Assembly (NCBI GenBank): GCA_947165105.1
Contig: CAMUZC010000031.1
Location: 1-16,760 of the forward strand
Source of the DNA: an uncultured Lachnospiraceae bacterium
Lineage (GTDB): Bacteria; Bacillota_A; Clostridia; TANB77; CAG-508
Reading direction: 5' to 3'
Length of the DNA: 16,760 bases
Shown here: one piece after another, positions 1 to 7,782 of the stretch
How positions within the stretch are numbered: the stretch's first letter is position 1
Layout: every line of letters begins with the position of its first letter
Notes under the pieces: model-generated
Seen by the model: only the letters and a program-made list of their open reading frames with translations
Told to the model about the DNA's origin: nothing
The model's database searches: none
Position numbers and translations under genes: made by a program

Positions 1-6
1 AAATAT

Positions 7-16
7 TCACTTCCTT
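7..16 (-). promoter_or_regulatory. Shine-Dalgarno of the next operon gene beyond the left edge
   Basis: Read on the minus strand, the bases just after the nusA stop give AAGGAAGTGA, a 9/10 match to the anti-SD complement. Six more bases follow before the window ends, so the start codon of the next gene should lie at or just outside the edge. In Bacillota the gene after nusA is usually ylxR, but nothing of its coding sequence is visible here. Confidence 0.6.
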
Positions 17-20
17 TTAA

Positions 21-1172
21 TTATTCTTCTGAAGTTTCAACTTCTTCAGCATTTTCTTCAGATTCTTCAGCATTTTGTGCTTCTGCTAAAATTTGTCTGA
101 ATTGAGATTCACTCTTAATATCTATTTTCCAATTTGTTAATTTTGCAGCTAATCTAGCATTTTGTCCTGATTTACCAATTGCTAATGATAATTGATCATC
201 TGGAACAATAACTTGTGCAAATTTTTCTTCTTCTTTAATATCTACTGCTAAAACTTGAGCTGGTAATAAAGCTGCTGAAATGAATGTTGCTGGGTCTTCA
301 TTCCATTCAATAACATCTATTTTTTCTCCACCTAATTCATTAATTATGTTTTGAATACGAATTCCTTTTTGACCAACACATGAACCTACTGGGTCTATAT
401 TCTCATTTGGAGAATACACAGCTACCTTACTTCTACTTCCTGCATCTCTTGACACGCTTTTAATTTCAATAACACCTTCATAAATTTCTGGAATTTCTAA
501 TTCAAATAATTTTCTTACAAAATCAGCCGCTGCTCTAGAAATTATAACTTGTGGTGCACCTTTAGCTCCTTTTTCTACATCTAAAACATATGCTCTAATT
601 TTATCATTTACATGATATTTTTCTGTAGGAACTTGTTCCTTTAATGGCATAACACCTTCTAGTCTTCCTAAATCTACTACAACAATTCCTCCATCAGCTT
701 TTTGAATTAATCCGGAAACTATTTCACCTTTTCTATCACTAAATTCATTGAATAAGTATTCTCTTGATGCTTCTCTTATTTTTTGAATAATAACTTGTTT
801 TGCTGTTCCAGCTGCAATTCTTCCAAAATTCTTTGGCATTATTTCAATTTGTGCTGTGTCTCCAACTTCTAATGATTTATTAATTTTTTTAGCATCTTCT
901 AGAGAAATTTGAGTATTTCCATCTTCAACCTCTTCTACAACTTCTTTTTCAACAAATACGTGATAATCTCCAGTTTCTTTATCAACAACAACTTTTGCAT
1001 TATCAGCTGTTGAATCAAAATCTCTTTTGTATGCTGTAACTAATGCTGTTTCTATAGCCTCCATTAAACTTCCTGGTTCCATACCATTTTCTTTTTCTAA
1101 TTCTTCCATTGCAAGCAACATTTCCTTACTATCTATTGCTTTACTTGGTTTTGCTTTTGCTCCTTTTTTCAT
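21..1172 (-). CDS. nusA: Transcription termination/antitermination factor NusA
   Basis: NusA binds RNA polymerase and nascent RNA, promoting pausing and hairpin-dependent termination. The 383-aa protein has the usual Gram-positive layout: an N-terminal polymerase-binding domain (about 15-140), an S1 domain (about 145-215) and two KH modules. KH1 carries CVGQKGIRIQ and KH2 carries IGKSGQNARLAAKLT. A Glu-rich tail of about 20 residues ends the protein. The ATG follows a good SD (AGGAGG) with suitable spacing. This start gives a short Lys/Ala/Ser-rich N-terminal extension (KKGAKAKPSKA) before the usual helix, which is slightly longer than typical Bacillus NusA. It lies 40 bp after rimP in the conserved rimP-nusA order. 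It is probably autoregulated through the leader hairpin at 1713-1735 (inference). Identity is secure. Confidence 0.97.
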   Translation of the reverse strand: MKKGAKAKPSKAIDSKEMLLAMEELEKENGMEPGSLMEAIETALVTAYKRDFDSTADNAKVVVDKETGDYHVFVEKEVVEEVEDGNTQISLEDAKKINKSLEVGDTAQIEIMPKNFGRIAAGTAKQVIIQKIREASREYLFNEFSDRKGEIVSGLIQKADGGIVVVDLGRLEGVMPLKEQVPTEKYHVNDKIRAYVLDVEKGAKGAPQVIISRAAADFVRKLFELEIPEIYEGVIEIKSVSRDAGSRSKVAVYSPNENIDPVGSCVGQKGIRIQNIINELGGEKIDVIEWNEDPATFISAALLPAQVLAVDIKEEEKFAQVIVPDDQLSLAIGKSGQNARLAAKLTNWKIDIKSESQFRQILAEAQNAEESEENAEEVETSEE

Positions 1173-1212
1173 TTTTTTAATTCCTCCTTCTACTCAATTG
1201 GGTATGTTTATA

Positions 1213-1683
1213 TTACATTTCGCTATCCCAATCATAATATTTTTTTATTAATGATATATTTTTTCTTTCTAATTCAATAACTTCACTATCTATTTCAATA
1301 TAAATTGTTTGGTCATCAAATTTCTTTAGCTTACCAATAAATTCTTTACTGTTATTAACAGGTTTGAATAAATTAACTGTTATGTATTCATCAATATTCT
1401 CTCTTAAATGTTTTTCTTTTCGAATAATCTTTTCTACACCTGTCGAAGATACTTCTAAGAAATATTGTTCCTTTATGTAATCAGCAGTATCTAACATTTC
1501 TTCTATTTCATTATTTACTTTTTCGCAATCTTCTAAACTAATTGTTCCATTTGGATTTTCAATAAAAAGACGTAAAAAGTAATCTTTTCCTTCTTTTGCA
1601 TATTGAACATCATACAACTGATAGCCTAAAGCTTCAATTGTTTTTCCAACAAGAGTTTCTACTCTTTCTTCAATACTTGCCAA
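1213..1683 (-). CDS. rimP: Ribosome maturation factor RimP
   Basis: RimP assists late assembly of the 30S subunit in the cytoplasm. The 156-aa product has the family length. It shows the N-terminal alpha/beta domain (about 1-85, with LGYQLYDVQYAKEG and a core near YFLEVSSTGVEKI) followed by the C-terminal SH3-like barrel (about 90-153, with KFDDQTIYIEID). The start is TTG at 1683-1681. It is preceded by AAAGGGGG at good spacing, and no in-frame ATG occurs until far into the protein, so the TTG is well supported. It is first in the operon, 40 bp ahead of nusA, and has its own consensus promoter 80-110 bp upstream. The position next to nusA and the conserved core make the call firm. Confidence 0.95.
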   Translation of the reverse strand: MASIEERVETLVGKTIEALGYQLYDVQYAKEGKDYFLRLFIENPNGTISLEDCEKVNNEIEEMLDTADYIKEQYFLEVSSTGVEKIIRKEKHLRENIDEYITVNLFKPVNNSKEFIGKLKKFDDQTIYIEIDSEVIELERKNISLIKKYYDWDSEM

Positions 1684-1712
1684 GATTTATTTCCCCCTTT
1701 ATTTACAATTAA

Positions 1713-1735
1713 AGAGTGGGATTTGTTCCCACTCT
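1713..1735 (-). promoter_or_regulatory. Leader hairpin of rimP-nusA, candidate NusA-dependent attenuator
   Basis: A perfect 9-bp inverted repeat (AGAGTGGGA, 5-nt loop, TCCCACTCT) lies between the promoter and the rimP TTG. On the minus strand it is followed by a short interrupted U tract (TTTAATTG), so it resembles a weak intrinsic terminator. In Bacillus subtilis, nusA is reported to control its own operon by NusA-stimulated termination in the leader. The placement and weak tail here fit that model, but the function is inferred. Confidence 0.6.
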
Positions 1736-1762
1736 CCTGTTCGTTATTCATTTTGCTATTTC

Positions 1763-1791
1763 ATTATATACCTTTTGGGTAGATTTTTCAA
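1763..1791 (-). promoter_or_regulatory. Sigma-A promoter of rimP-nusA
   Basis: The -35 box is TTGAAA (1791-1786) and the -10 box is TATAAT (1768-1763), with exactly 17 bp between them. Transcription should begin near 1756, giving a leader of about 70 nt that contains the 1713-1735 hairpin. Confidence 0.85.
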
Positions 1792-1835
1792 GTGTTTTTC
1801 GTAAAATTTTATATTTTATATTTGTTTAGCCAACG

Positions 1836-1864
1836 TTGAATATTTTTTAAGTTTATGCTATAAT
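1836..1864 (+). promoter_or_regulatory. Sigma-A promoter of mutS2
   Basis: The -35 box is TTGAAT (1836-1841), the spacer is 17 bp and the -10 box is TATAAT (1859-1864). A TG dinucleotide one base upstream of the -10 makes it an extended -10 element. It is back to back with the rimP promoter, with the two -35 boxes about 45 bp apart. A clear SD (AAAGGAGA, 1881-1888) and ATG follow. Confidence 0.85.
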
Positions 1865-1893
1865 TTAAGCATTATTTATTAAAGGAGATTAAA

Positions 1894-4263
1894 ATGAACC
1901 AAAATCTAATCAAATTAGAATTTAATAAAATCCTTGAAATATTAAAAGGATATTGTAAAACATATATCGGAAAAAATATGTGTTTAAATATTTTACCATC
2001 TAATGATATTGAGAAAGTAAAACAATTACTTGGTGAAACTTCAGAAGCATATGAATTAATAATAAAATATGGTAACTTACCAATCGACGAAATTGATGAT
2101 ATTACACCTTATTTAAAAAATTTGGAAAGTTACATTCCACTAAGTTCTAAAGCTTTATTAGAAATAGCCAAAATTTTAAATGTGTCTAGCAATTTAAAAG
2201 AATATTTTAATAATTCAGAAATTATATCTAATCTATTGGCATCTAAATTCGAGGCATTATACTCAAATCCTGGAATTTATCAAGAAATTACTAAAGCTAT
2301 TATAGATGAAAACAATATTGCAGATGATGCATCAAAAACCCTTAACGCTCTTAGACGAAACCGTCGTAGATTAGAAAGTGGAATTAAAGAAAAACTGAAC
2401 TCTTTTATCCATTCCTCTAGCTATTCAAAATACATAATGGAACCTATAATCACAATAAGAAATGATAGATATGTTATTCCTGTTAAAATTGAATACAAAG
2501 AAAATATAAATGGACTAATACACGATATTTCTGCAAGTGGTTCAACTGTGTATATTGAACCAACTTCCGTATTTGATTTAAACAATCAGATTAATAATAT
2601 AAAATTGGAAGAAACATTAGAAATTGAAAGAATTTTAGAAAATTTATCAAAACTACTATTTCCTATTACTGATAATATAAAAGAAACTGTAGAAATAATA
2701 GGAAACATCGATTTAATTTTTGCTAAAGCTTCATATTCAAAAGCAATTGATGGTATTGAGCCTATCATAAATGCAGAAAAAATTATAAATTTGAAACAAG
2801 CAAGACACCCTTTAATTGATTCAAAATCTGTTGTACCAATTGATTTGAATTTAGGAAAAAACTTTCAATCATTAATCATAACTGGTCCAAATACAGGTGG
2901 AAAAACTGTCACACTAAAAACTGTTGGACTTCTATGTTTAATGGCATGCTCAGGCCTTCATATTCCAGCAAAAGAGAATAGTAGTATCTATGTTTTTGAC
3001 AATGTTTTTGCAGACATTGGTGATGAGCAAAGTATTCAAGAATCTTTAAGTACTTTTTCATCACATATGAAAAACATTATAAGTATTTTATCAAAATCAA
3101 CCAATAACAGCTTGGTTTTAATAGATGAATTGGGTTCTGGAACAGATCCTGTTCAAGGTGCAAATCTTGCAATTAGTATTTTGGAAAACCTATATAATAA
3201 AGGTACTCTTACTCTTTCCACAACTCACTATCCAGAATTAAAACACTATGCTTTAGTTACTGATGGATTTGAAAATGCCAGCTCTGAATTTGACATTGAA
3301 AACTTACGCCCAACCTATAAAATTTTAATAGGTGTTCCTGGTAAAAGCAACGCTTTTGCAATAAGTAAAAAATTAGGATTACCTCAAGATATTTTGGAAA
3401 GAGCTGAAAATTTATTAAGTGAAGATAATATTAGTATTGAGGAACTTATTAAAAACATTTATGATGATAAATTGGTTATTGAAAAAGAAAAAGAAGAAAT
3501 TGTTAAAAATTCTAATCAAGTTGAACTTCTTAGAAAACAGTTAGAAAACAATGTTTCTGATGTTAAATTACGTGAAAAAGAAATAATTGAAAAAGCAAAA
3601 AATGAAGCAAGAAATATTTTACTAAATGCCAAAGAAAATGCAAATGAAATTATAAAAGAATTAAACGATTTATACGATTCAGTTGATAAAGATTCATTAA
3701 AGAAAGCAAATAAACTACGTGATAATCTAAATTCAGAAATAAAAAATAATATAACTCTTAAAACAAATGATGAATCTGATATTTCAAATAATTTTGAAAT
3801 AAAAGTTGGAATGGATGTTTTAGTAAAACCTTTTAATATGGTTGGAACTGTTTTAACATTACCTAATAAAAACCATGAAGTTATGGTTCAATTTGGAAAT
3901 ACAAAAACTAATATTAAAATAAGTAATCTAGAATTAATTAACAAAACTAAAAATGTAAATCAATCTAATAAAACAACTAATTACAAAACATCGTTAGAAA
4001 TGAAGTCAAAAAATGTTTCTGCAGAAATAAATGTAATTGGTCAAAATGTTGAAGACGCAATATTTATTATCGATAAATATTTAGATGATTGTTATTTGGC
4101 AAATCTTCCTTCAGCCAGAATTGTTCATGGTAAAGGAACCGGTAAACTACGTAGCGGAATTCATAATTTTTTAAAGAAACATCCTCATGTTAAATCATAT
4201 AGATTAGGTACTTTTGGAGAGGGTGAAATGGGAGTTACCATTGTTGAATTTAAAAACAAATAG
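1894..4263 (+). CDS. mutS2: MutS2 ATPase with C-terminal Smr domain (RqcU-type)
   Basis: MutS2 is a dimeric MutS-family ATPase without the mismatch-recognition domain. In Bacillus it splits collided ribosomes and feeds ribosome-associated quality control; in other bacteria it suppresses recombination. The 789 aa match the usual length of about 785. Visible parts are a core/lever region (about 1-320), Walker A GPNTGGKT (331-338), Walker B VLIDELGSGTDP ending at 418, a long charged coiled coil (about 510-625), a KOW-like barrel (about 636-682) and a Smr domain (about 710-789) with HGKGTG at 745-750. The motif that normally opens the Smr domain (LDLRG) reads INVIG at 712-716, so the Asp and Arg are missing. 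It has its own promoter and stands divergent from rimP-nusA. The ATG at 1894 has an ideal SD. Confidence 0.95.
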   Translation: MNQNLIKLEFNKILEILKGYCKTYIGKNMCLNILPSNDIEKVKQLLGETSEAYELIIKYGNLPIDEIDDITPYLKNLESYIPLSSKALLEIAKILNVSSNLKEYFNNSEIISNLLASKFEALYSNPGIYQEITKAIIDENNIADDASKTLNALRRNRRRLESGIKEKLNSFIHSSSYSKYIMEPIITIRNDRYVIPVKIEYKENINGLIHDISASGSTVYIEPTSVFDLNNQINNIKLEETLEIERILENLSKLLFPITDNIKETVEIIGNIDLIFAKASYSKAIDGIEPIINAEKIINLKQARHPLIDSKSVVPIDLNLGKNFQSLIITGPNTGGKTVTLKTVGLLCLMACSGLHIPAKENSSIYVFDNVFADIGDEQSIQESLSTFSSHMKNIISILSKSTNNSLVLIDELGSGTDPVQGANLAISILENLYNKGTLTLSTTHYPELKHYALVTDGFENASSEFDIENLRPTYKILIGVPGKSNAFAISKKLGLPQDILERAENLLSEDNISIEELIKNIYDDKLVIEKEKEEIVKNSNQVELLRKQLENNVSDVKLREKEIIEKAKNEARNILLNAKENANEIIKELNDLYDSVDKDSLKKANKLRDNLNSEIKNNITLKTNDESDISNNFEIKVGMDVLVKPFNMVGTVLTLPNKNHEVMVQFGNTKTNIKISNLELINKTKNVNQSNKTTNYKTSLEMKSKNVSAEINVIGQNVEDAIFIIDKYLDDCYLANLPSARIVHGKGTGKLRSGIHNFLKKHPHVKSYRLGTFGEGEMGVTIVEFKNK

Positions 4264-4265
4264 GA

Positions 4266-4294
4266 AAAGAGCTGACCATTACGGTCAGCTCTTT
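4266..4294. terminator. Bidirectional terminator between mutS2 and the convergent coiled-coil gene
   Basis: A perfect 12-bp inverted repeat (AAAGAGCTGACC / GGTCAGCTCTTT) with a 5-nt loop starts two bases after the mutS2 stop. U-rich flanks exist on both strands (TTT on plus, TTTT on minus), so it can end transcripts arriving from either side. Confidence 0.85.
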
Positions 4295-4323
4295 GAGATT
4301 TGGTTATTGCATGTGTTTATCTT

Positions 4324-5385
4324 TTATTTTCTTACAAATGATACCTTCTTTCCCATTAATTCTAAAAGTCCTGTGAAGTTATTATTTTCATCAAAGTAAA
4401 GTTCAACATTAGATGTTTCTGCCTCTTCTTCGATTTTTGCAATCGCAAGAATGATCTTTGCAGCTTTCTTGAGTTCTGATACTGAAAAATCATCCAGCAA
4501 ATCAGAATCAGAGAACTCGCTTTCAAAGAAGCTCTTCATCTTTTTGTTGATTTCCTGAGCATCAATTTCAAAGTCTTCCAACTTGTAATCGAAACCAGAA
4601 TCCTTTGAGCTGTCGCAATAAAGCGACAAAGATGTTAACTCGCGAATCTGTGACATTATAGCGTCTCTTTCATCTTGCAAGTGATTCATCACATTTTTTT
4701 CGTTTGCAATTGATTCTTCAACTAAAGAGTGTTCTTTATACGCATTTTCAAATTTTGCTTTAAGAGTCGACACTTCAGTTTCTATTCGCCTCAGATTACC
4801 ACATATTTCACTAATAGCCTTTGAAAGTTCTCTTTTTCTGGTATACAGTAATTTGGTTGAACTTTCACTTGAAATAATTTTTTCATTTATTTCATTTAAA
4901 TTAACGTTAAGTTCTTCCAACCGTACCGAAGTATCTGTTGATTCATTGCTTGCAACGATATCTTCCTTGGCATCGGCGATAACCACTGTATCAGCAGGAA
5001 TTTCTACATCAGCCGTGTTTTCTGCTTTCGCATGTTCTTGCTCATAATCAGCAATGCTTTTTTCAGCAGTAATCAATGCATCCGTAACATTCAACTTATA
5101 TGGTACCGATGCCACCATCTGATCAACATTAACTGATTTATACTCTGGAGGTATTTCGTCTCCAATAATATTTGATACTGCATTTGACTTTCTTTGCTTT
5201 CTCTTACTATTTGCCTTCATTTTCTTGATGTCCCGATTCACCTTATTCTCATTTCCATTATGAATTTTCCTTAAAGAATTCTTAAGATCATCCAAATCAG
5301 TAAGGTCGTAGTTTTTTATAAAATCTTCTACTCCCCACTCTTTTGTTAATCCAAGATTAATCGTTTTTGATGTCATTTCTTTCAT
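4324..5385 (-). CDS. Orphan coiled-coil protein of the HTH/coiled-coil accessory module
   Basis: This 353-aa soluble protein is not one I recognise. Visible parts are a short helical N-terminal segment (LGLTKEWGVEDFIKNYDL, about 11-28), a very basic stretch at 48-66 rich in Lys and Arg, an acidic and Ala-rich linker (about 110-155), a long predicted coiled coil (about 157-255) and a globular C-terminus (about 265-353). It has no signal peptide or membrane segment. The basic patch plus coiled coil suggests a DNA-associated or scaffold role, but that is inference. It starts 5 bp after the HTH gene, and its SD (AAAGGAG) overlaps that gene's stop, so the pair is co-translated. Codon and base use look less AT-rich than in the flanking housekeeping genes, consistent with recent acquisition. 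Confidence 0.8.
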   Translation of the reverse strand: MKEMTSKTINLGLTKEWGVEDFIKNYDLTDLDDLKNSLRKIHNGNENKVNRDIKKMKANSKRKQRKSNAVSNIIGDEIPPEYKSVNVDQMVASVPYKLNVTDALITAEKSIADYEQEHAKAENTADVEIPADTVVIADAKEDIVASNESTDTSVRLEELNVNLNEINEKIISSESSTKLLYTRKRELSKAISEICGNLRRIETEVSTLKAKFENAYKEHSLVEESIANEKNVMNHLQDERDAIMSQIRELTSLSLYCDSSKDSGFDYKLEDFEIDAQEINKKMKSFFESEFSDSDLLDDFSVSELKKAAKIILAIAKIEEEAETSNVELYFDENNNFTGLLELMGKKVSFVRK

Positions 5386-5390
5386 AATTC

Positions 5391-5753
5391 TTACTCCTTT
5401 TCAGCTTTGTTAGAAAACATAACGTTATTTTCAATCTTCTCTCGAAGATCAACAATATCAGTTAAAATATTGTCGAAAGATGCATTAATGTTTTTTAAAT
5501 CATCGTCTGTGTAGTGTTCATAACTATTTTTTGTATCATGTGCAGGAATCTTATGTGACATCTGCGGATTCCTAATGTAGTAATCCCTGGAAACACCATT
5601 TGTCTCAGCTATTTTTTCTAATTTTTTGTAAACTGTGGATTTATTAATCTTGTATTTTTTCGCAATTTCGTTAATTTCGAGTCCGTTGTTAAAATCATTA
5701 TGAAATTCTTCCATCATTCTTTCAACAGACATAGAATCTTTTTTAGTTCTCAT
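5391..5753 (-). CDS. Small helix-turn-helix DNA-binding protein
   Basis: This 120-aa protein carries a resolvase/homeodomain-like HTH at about 24-46 (LEINEIAKKYKINKSTVYKK). A C-terminal helical tail (about 80-120) may oligomerise. The open frame continues upstream to 5903, but the consensus promoter at 5844-5872 places the transcript start near 5837. The usable start is therefore the ATG at 5753, which follows AAAGGATG at good spacing; an in-frame ATG inside that SD is a less likely alternative. It is the first gene of a two-gene unit with the coiled-coil gene. It probably regulates its own unit or acts with its partner on DNA. No catalytic recombinase domain is present, so it is not an invertase. 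Its exact role is unknown. Confidence 0.8.
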   Translation of the reverse strand: MRTKKDSMSVERMMEEFHNDFNNGLEINEIAKKYKINKSTVYKKLEKIAETNGVSRDYYIRNPQMSHKIPAHDTKNSYEHYTDDDLKNINASFDNILTDIVDLREKIENNVMFSNKAEKE

Positions 5754-5777
5754 GACTAACATCCTTTCGTATAGTAA

Positions 5778-5792
5778 ATGGGTGGATAAACG
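5778..5792 (-). repeat. Leader motif shared with the membrane-protein gene, copy 1
   Basis: Minus-strand CGTTTATCCACCCAT in the 5' UTR of the HTH gene. It matches 12 of 15 bases of the copy at 12306-12320, and all three differences are C/T. Both copies lie 20-35 nt ahead of a GAAAGGATG ribosome-binding site. Confidence 0.45.
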
Positions 5793-5843
5793 TATGCAAT
5801 TTTCAATGTACTTATCAAACCTCCTTAAAGTTTTAATAGTTAT

Positions 5844-5872
5844 ATTATACCATTTTTTCAGATTTATGTCAA
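5844..5872 (-). promoter_or_regulatory. Perfect-consensus sigma-A promoter of the HTH/coiled-coil unit
   Basis: TTGACA (5872-5867), a 17-bp spacer and TATAAT (5849-5844) match the consensus at every position. A TGG before the -10 adds an extended element. Transcription should start near 5837, leaving a leader of about 84 nt. Such an unattenuated promoter suggests high expression or strong repression by a bound protein. Confidence 0.9.
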
Positions 5873-5885
5873 CGTAACAAACATG

Positions 5886-5923
5886 AAACAGGTAGAAGTT
5901 CATAATTTAAACTCCTACCTGTT
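5886..5923 (-). terminator. Terminator of the asnB operon
   Basis: Fifteen-base arms (AAACAGGTAGGAGTT and AACTTCTACCTGTTT read on minus, one G-U pair) flank an 8-nt loop, 5 bp after the stop of asnB copy 1. On the minus strand the U tail is poor (CATGTTTG). On the plus strand the stem runs into TTTTTT, so it could also stop antisense transcription. Confidence 0.75.
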
Positions 5924-5928
5924 TTTTG

Positions 5929-7782
5929 TTATATGCTTAAAGCTTTTGCTCCATCTACAAAATATACTTTATACCACACTAAGAAAATATAAATGTTATA
6001 TAATTTTCTTCCATGATTTTCAACACCTGCATAATGGTCATCAAGCATTTTATTTATTTTTTCTTTATCAAAAAACTCTGTTACCCAATCTTGCATAAAT
6101 AAATCTTTAACTTTGTTAAAGTACTTTTCTTCTTTAATCCACATAAAGAATGGTACTGGGAAACCAAGTTTTCTTCTTTTTGCCCATTCTTCTGGTATTA
6201 CTTCAGCAGCAACATCTCTGAAAACTTTTTTAGTTTCACCATCTTTAATTAAATATTTACTTGGAATCTTTCTTGCAACATTCCATACCTCTTTATCTAA
6301 GAATGGAACACGAAGTTCTACTGAATTTGCCATACTCATTTTGTCTGCTTTTAAAAGCATATCTTTTGCAAGCCAGAAATGCATATTAATATACATCATT
6401 TGAGTAATTTCATCCATTCCTTTAACATCATCATAATATGGTTTAATAATATCTGCAAATTTAATTCCGTTTCCCTTTAACTCGTTACAAAGAATATCTT
6501 CTGTTTCATTATCATCCATAATAAATGCATTTCCAATGAATCTTTCTGATAAAGGTCTATCATATTGGCAAATAATTCTTTTACCTTTGAATTTCTTTTT
6601 ATCTCTAACTTTATTAGCCAAGCATTTTCTAAATGCTAATGGAAGTTTGCAATATGCTTTGATCCACTTACTAACATTCAATTCATTATAACCACCATAC
6701 ATTTCATCTGCACCTTCACCAGATAAAACTACTTTTACTTTTTCTCTTGCTAGCTTTGACAAGAAAAATAATGGAACAGTTGATAAATTTGCATGTGGTT
6801 CGTCTGTATGATATTGAACTACTGGTAAAGCGTTAAAGAAATCATCACCTGTTAAAACTCTGTTGTAATTGTTTGTATTAAATATTTTTGATAAATCTTT
6901 TGCAAATCCAGATTCATCAAAACCTGTTCTATCAAAACCAACTGTAAATGTTTTATCAGGTTTTGCCATACTTACAATATAAGATGAATCAACACCACCT
7001 GATAAATATGAACCTACTTCAACATCACTTATTTGGTGGCATTTTACAGAATCTTCTAATGATTCTTTTACTTGCTTTTTATAGCTTTCATAAGTATCAT
7101 TTTGTTTCATATATTCAGCTTTGAAATATTGTTTAATTTCTATTTTTCCATTCTTAAATTTAAAGTAATTTCCTGGTTTTAATCTATATGTATTTTTGAA
7201 AAATGTTTCATCTAAAACAGAATATTGGAATGTTAAAAATGGTTTTAACGCCTGTTTATTAACTTCTTTTACAAAGTTTGGATGATCTAAGAAACTCTTA
7301 ATTTCTGAGCCAAAAATAAAAGTTTTTCCATCGTCATAATAATAGAAAGGCTTAATTCCAAAGTAATCTCTAACACCTATTAATTCTTTGTTTTTCATGT
7401 CATAAATAACAAATCCAAACATACCTCTTAGCTTGTTAAATAATTCTTCTTTATATTCTTCATATCCATGAACTAAAACCTCTGTATCAGAATTTGTTTT
7501 GAATATATGTCCTTTTGCTTCCAAATCTTTCTTAATATCTTGATAATTATAGATTTCTCCATTAAATACAACTACAACACTTCCATCTTCATTAAACATT
7601 GGTTGTTGTCCACTGCTTAAATCTATAATTGATAATCTTCTATGCCCTAAAGCAACATCATCATCCACATAGTATCCTTCTTCATCAGGACCTCTGTGTA
7701 TAATTCTATCTGCCATTACTTTTATACTTTTACGTTTTTCATCTTGGTTTAATTTATCCATAAAACCTACAAATCCACACAT
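5929..7782 (-). CDS. asnB: Asparagine synthetase (glutamine-hydrolysing), copy 1
   Basis: The enzyme makes asparagine from aspartate, glutamine and ATP in the cytosol. The 617-aa protein has the class II glutaminase domain (about 1-200), with nucleophile Cys2 exposed after Met removal, Arg48/49 in RRLSIIDL, Asn74-Gly75 in FNGEIYN and Asp99. A synthetase domain follows, with a canonical PP-loop SGGVDSS (261-267) and the conserved VVLSGEGADEMYGGY and ELRVPFLDKEVW regions. The ATG overlaps the end of the 71-aa gene by 16 bp, and its SD (AAAGGAG) lies inside that gene. It is the last gene of the five-gene operon and is followed by a terminator. By eye it is roughly half identical to the copy at 9757-11586. 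Some AsnB family members amidate cell-wall peptides instead, so the substrate is not proven. Confidence 0.92.
   Translation of the reverse strand: MCGFVGFMDKLNQDEKRKSIKVMADRIIHRGPDEEGYYVDDDVALGHRRLSIIDLSSGQQPMFNEDGSVVVVFNGEIYNYQDIKKDLEAKGHIFKTNSDTEVLVHGYEEYKEELFNKLRGMFGFVIYDMKNKELIGVRDYFGIKPFYYYDDGKTFIFGSEIKSFLDHPNFVKEVNKQALKPFLTFQYSVLDETFFKNTYRLKPGNYFKFKNGKIEIKQYFKAEYMKQNDTYESYKKQVKESLEDSVKCHQISDVEVGSYLSGGVDSSYIVSMAKPDKTFTVGFDRTGFDESGFAKDLSKIFNTNNYNRVLTGDDFFNALPVVQYHTDEPHANLSTVPLFFLSKLAREKVKVVLSGEGADEMYGGYNELNVSKWIKAYCKLPLAFRKCLANKVRDKKKFKGKRIICQYDRPLSERFIGNAFIMDDNETEDILCNELKGNGIKFADIIKPYYDDVKGMDEITQMMYINMHFWLAKDMLLKADKMSMANSVELRVPFLDKEVWNVARKIPSKYLIKDGETKKVFRDVAAEVIPEEWAKRRKLGFPVPFFMWIKEEKYFNKVKDLFMQDWVTEFFDKEKINKMLDDHYAGVENHGRKLYNIYIFLVWYKVYFVDGAKALSI

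Noticed and set aside
4214..4399. Plus-strand 61-codon frame crossing the mutS2 stop and terminator
   Set aside because: It overlaps the mutS2 3' end, runs through the terminator hairpin and has no SD of its own.
5754..5903. N-terminal extension of the HTH gene to an upstream ATG at 5903
   Set aside because: The perfect promoter at 5844-5872 lies inside this stretch, so the extended part upstream of about 5837 would not be in the transcript. The residues also do not resemble a domain, and the ATG at 5753 has a proper SD.
5929..6403. Plus-strand open frames opposite asnB, nusA, ABC and methyltransferase genes
   Set aside because: They are antisense shadows in AT-rich coding DNA, without SDs, promoters or sensible protein composition.
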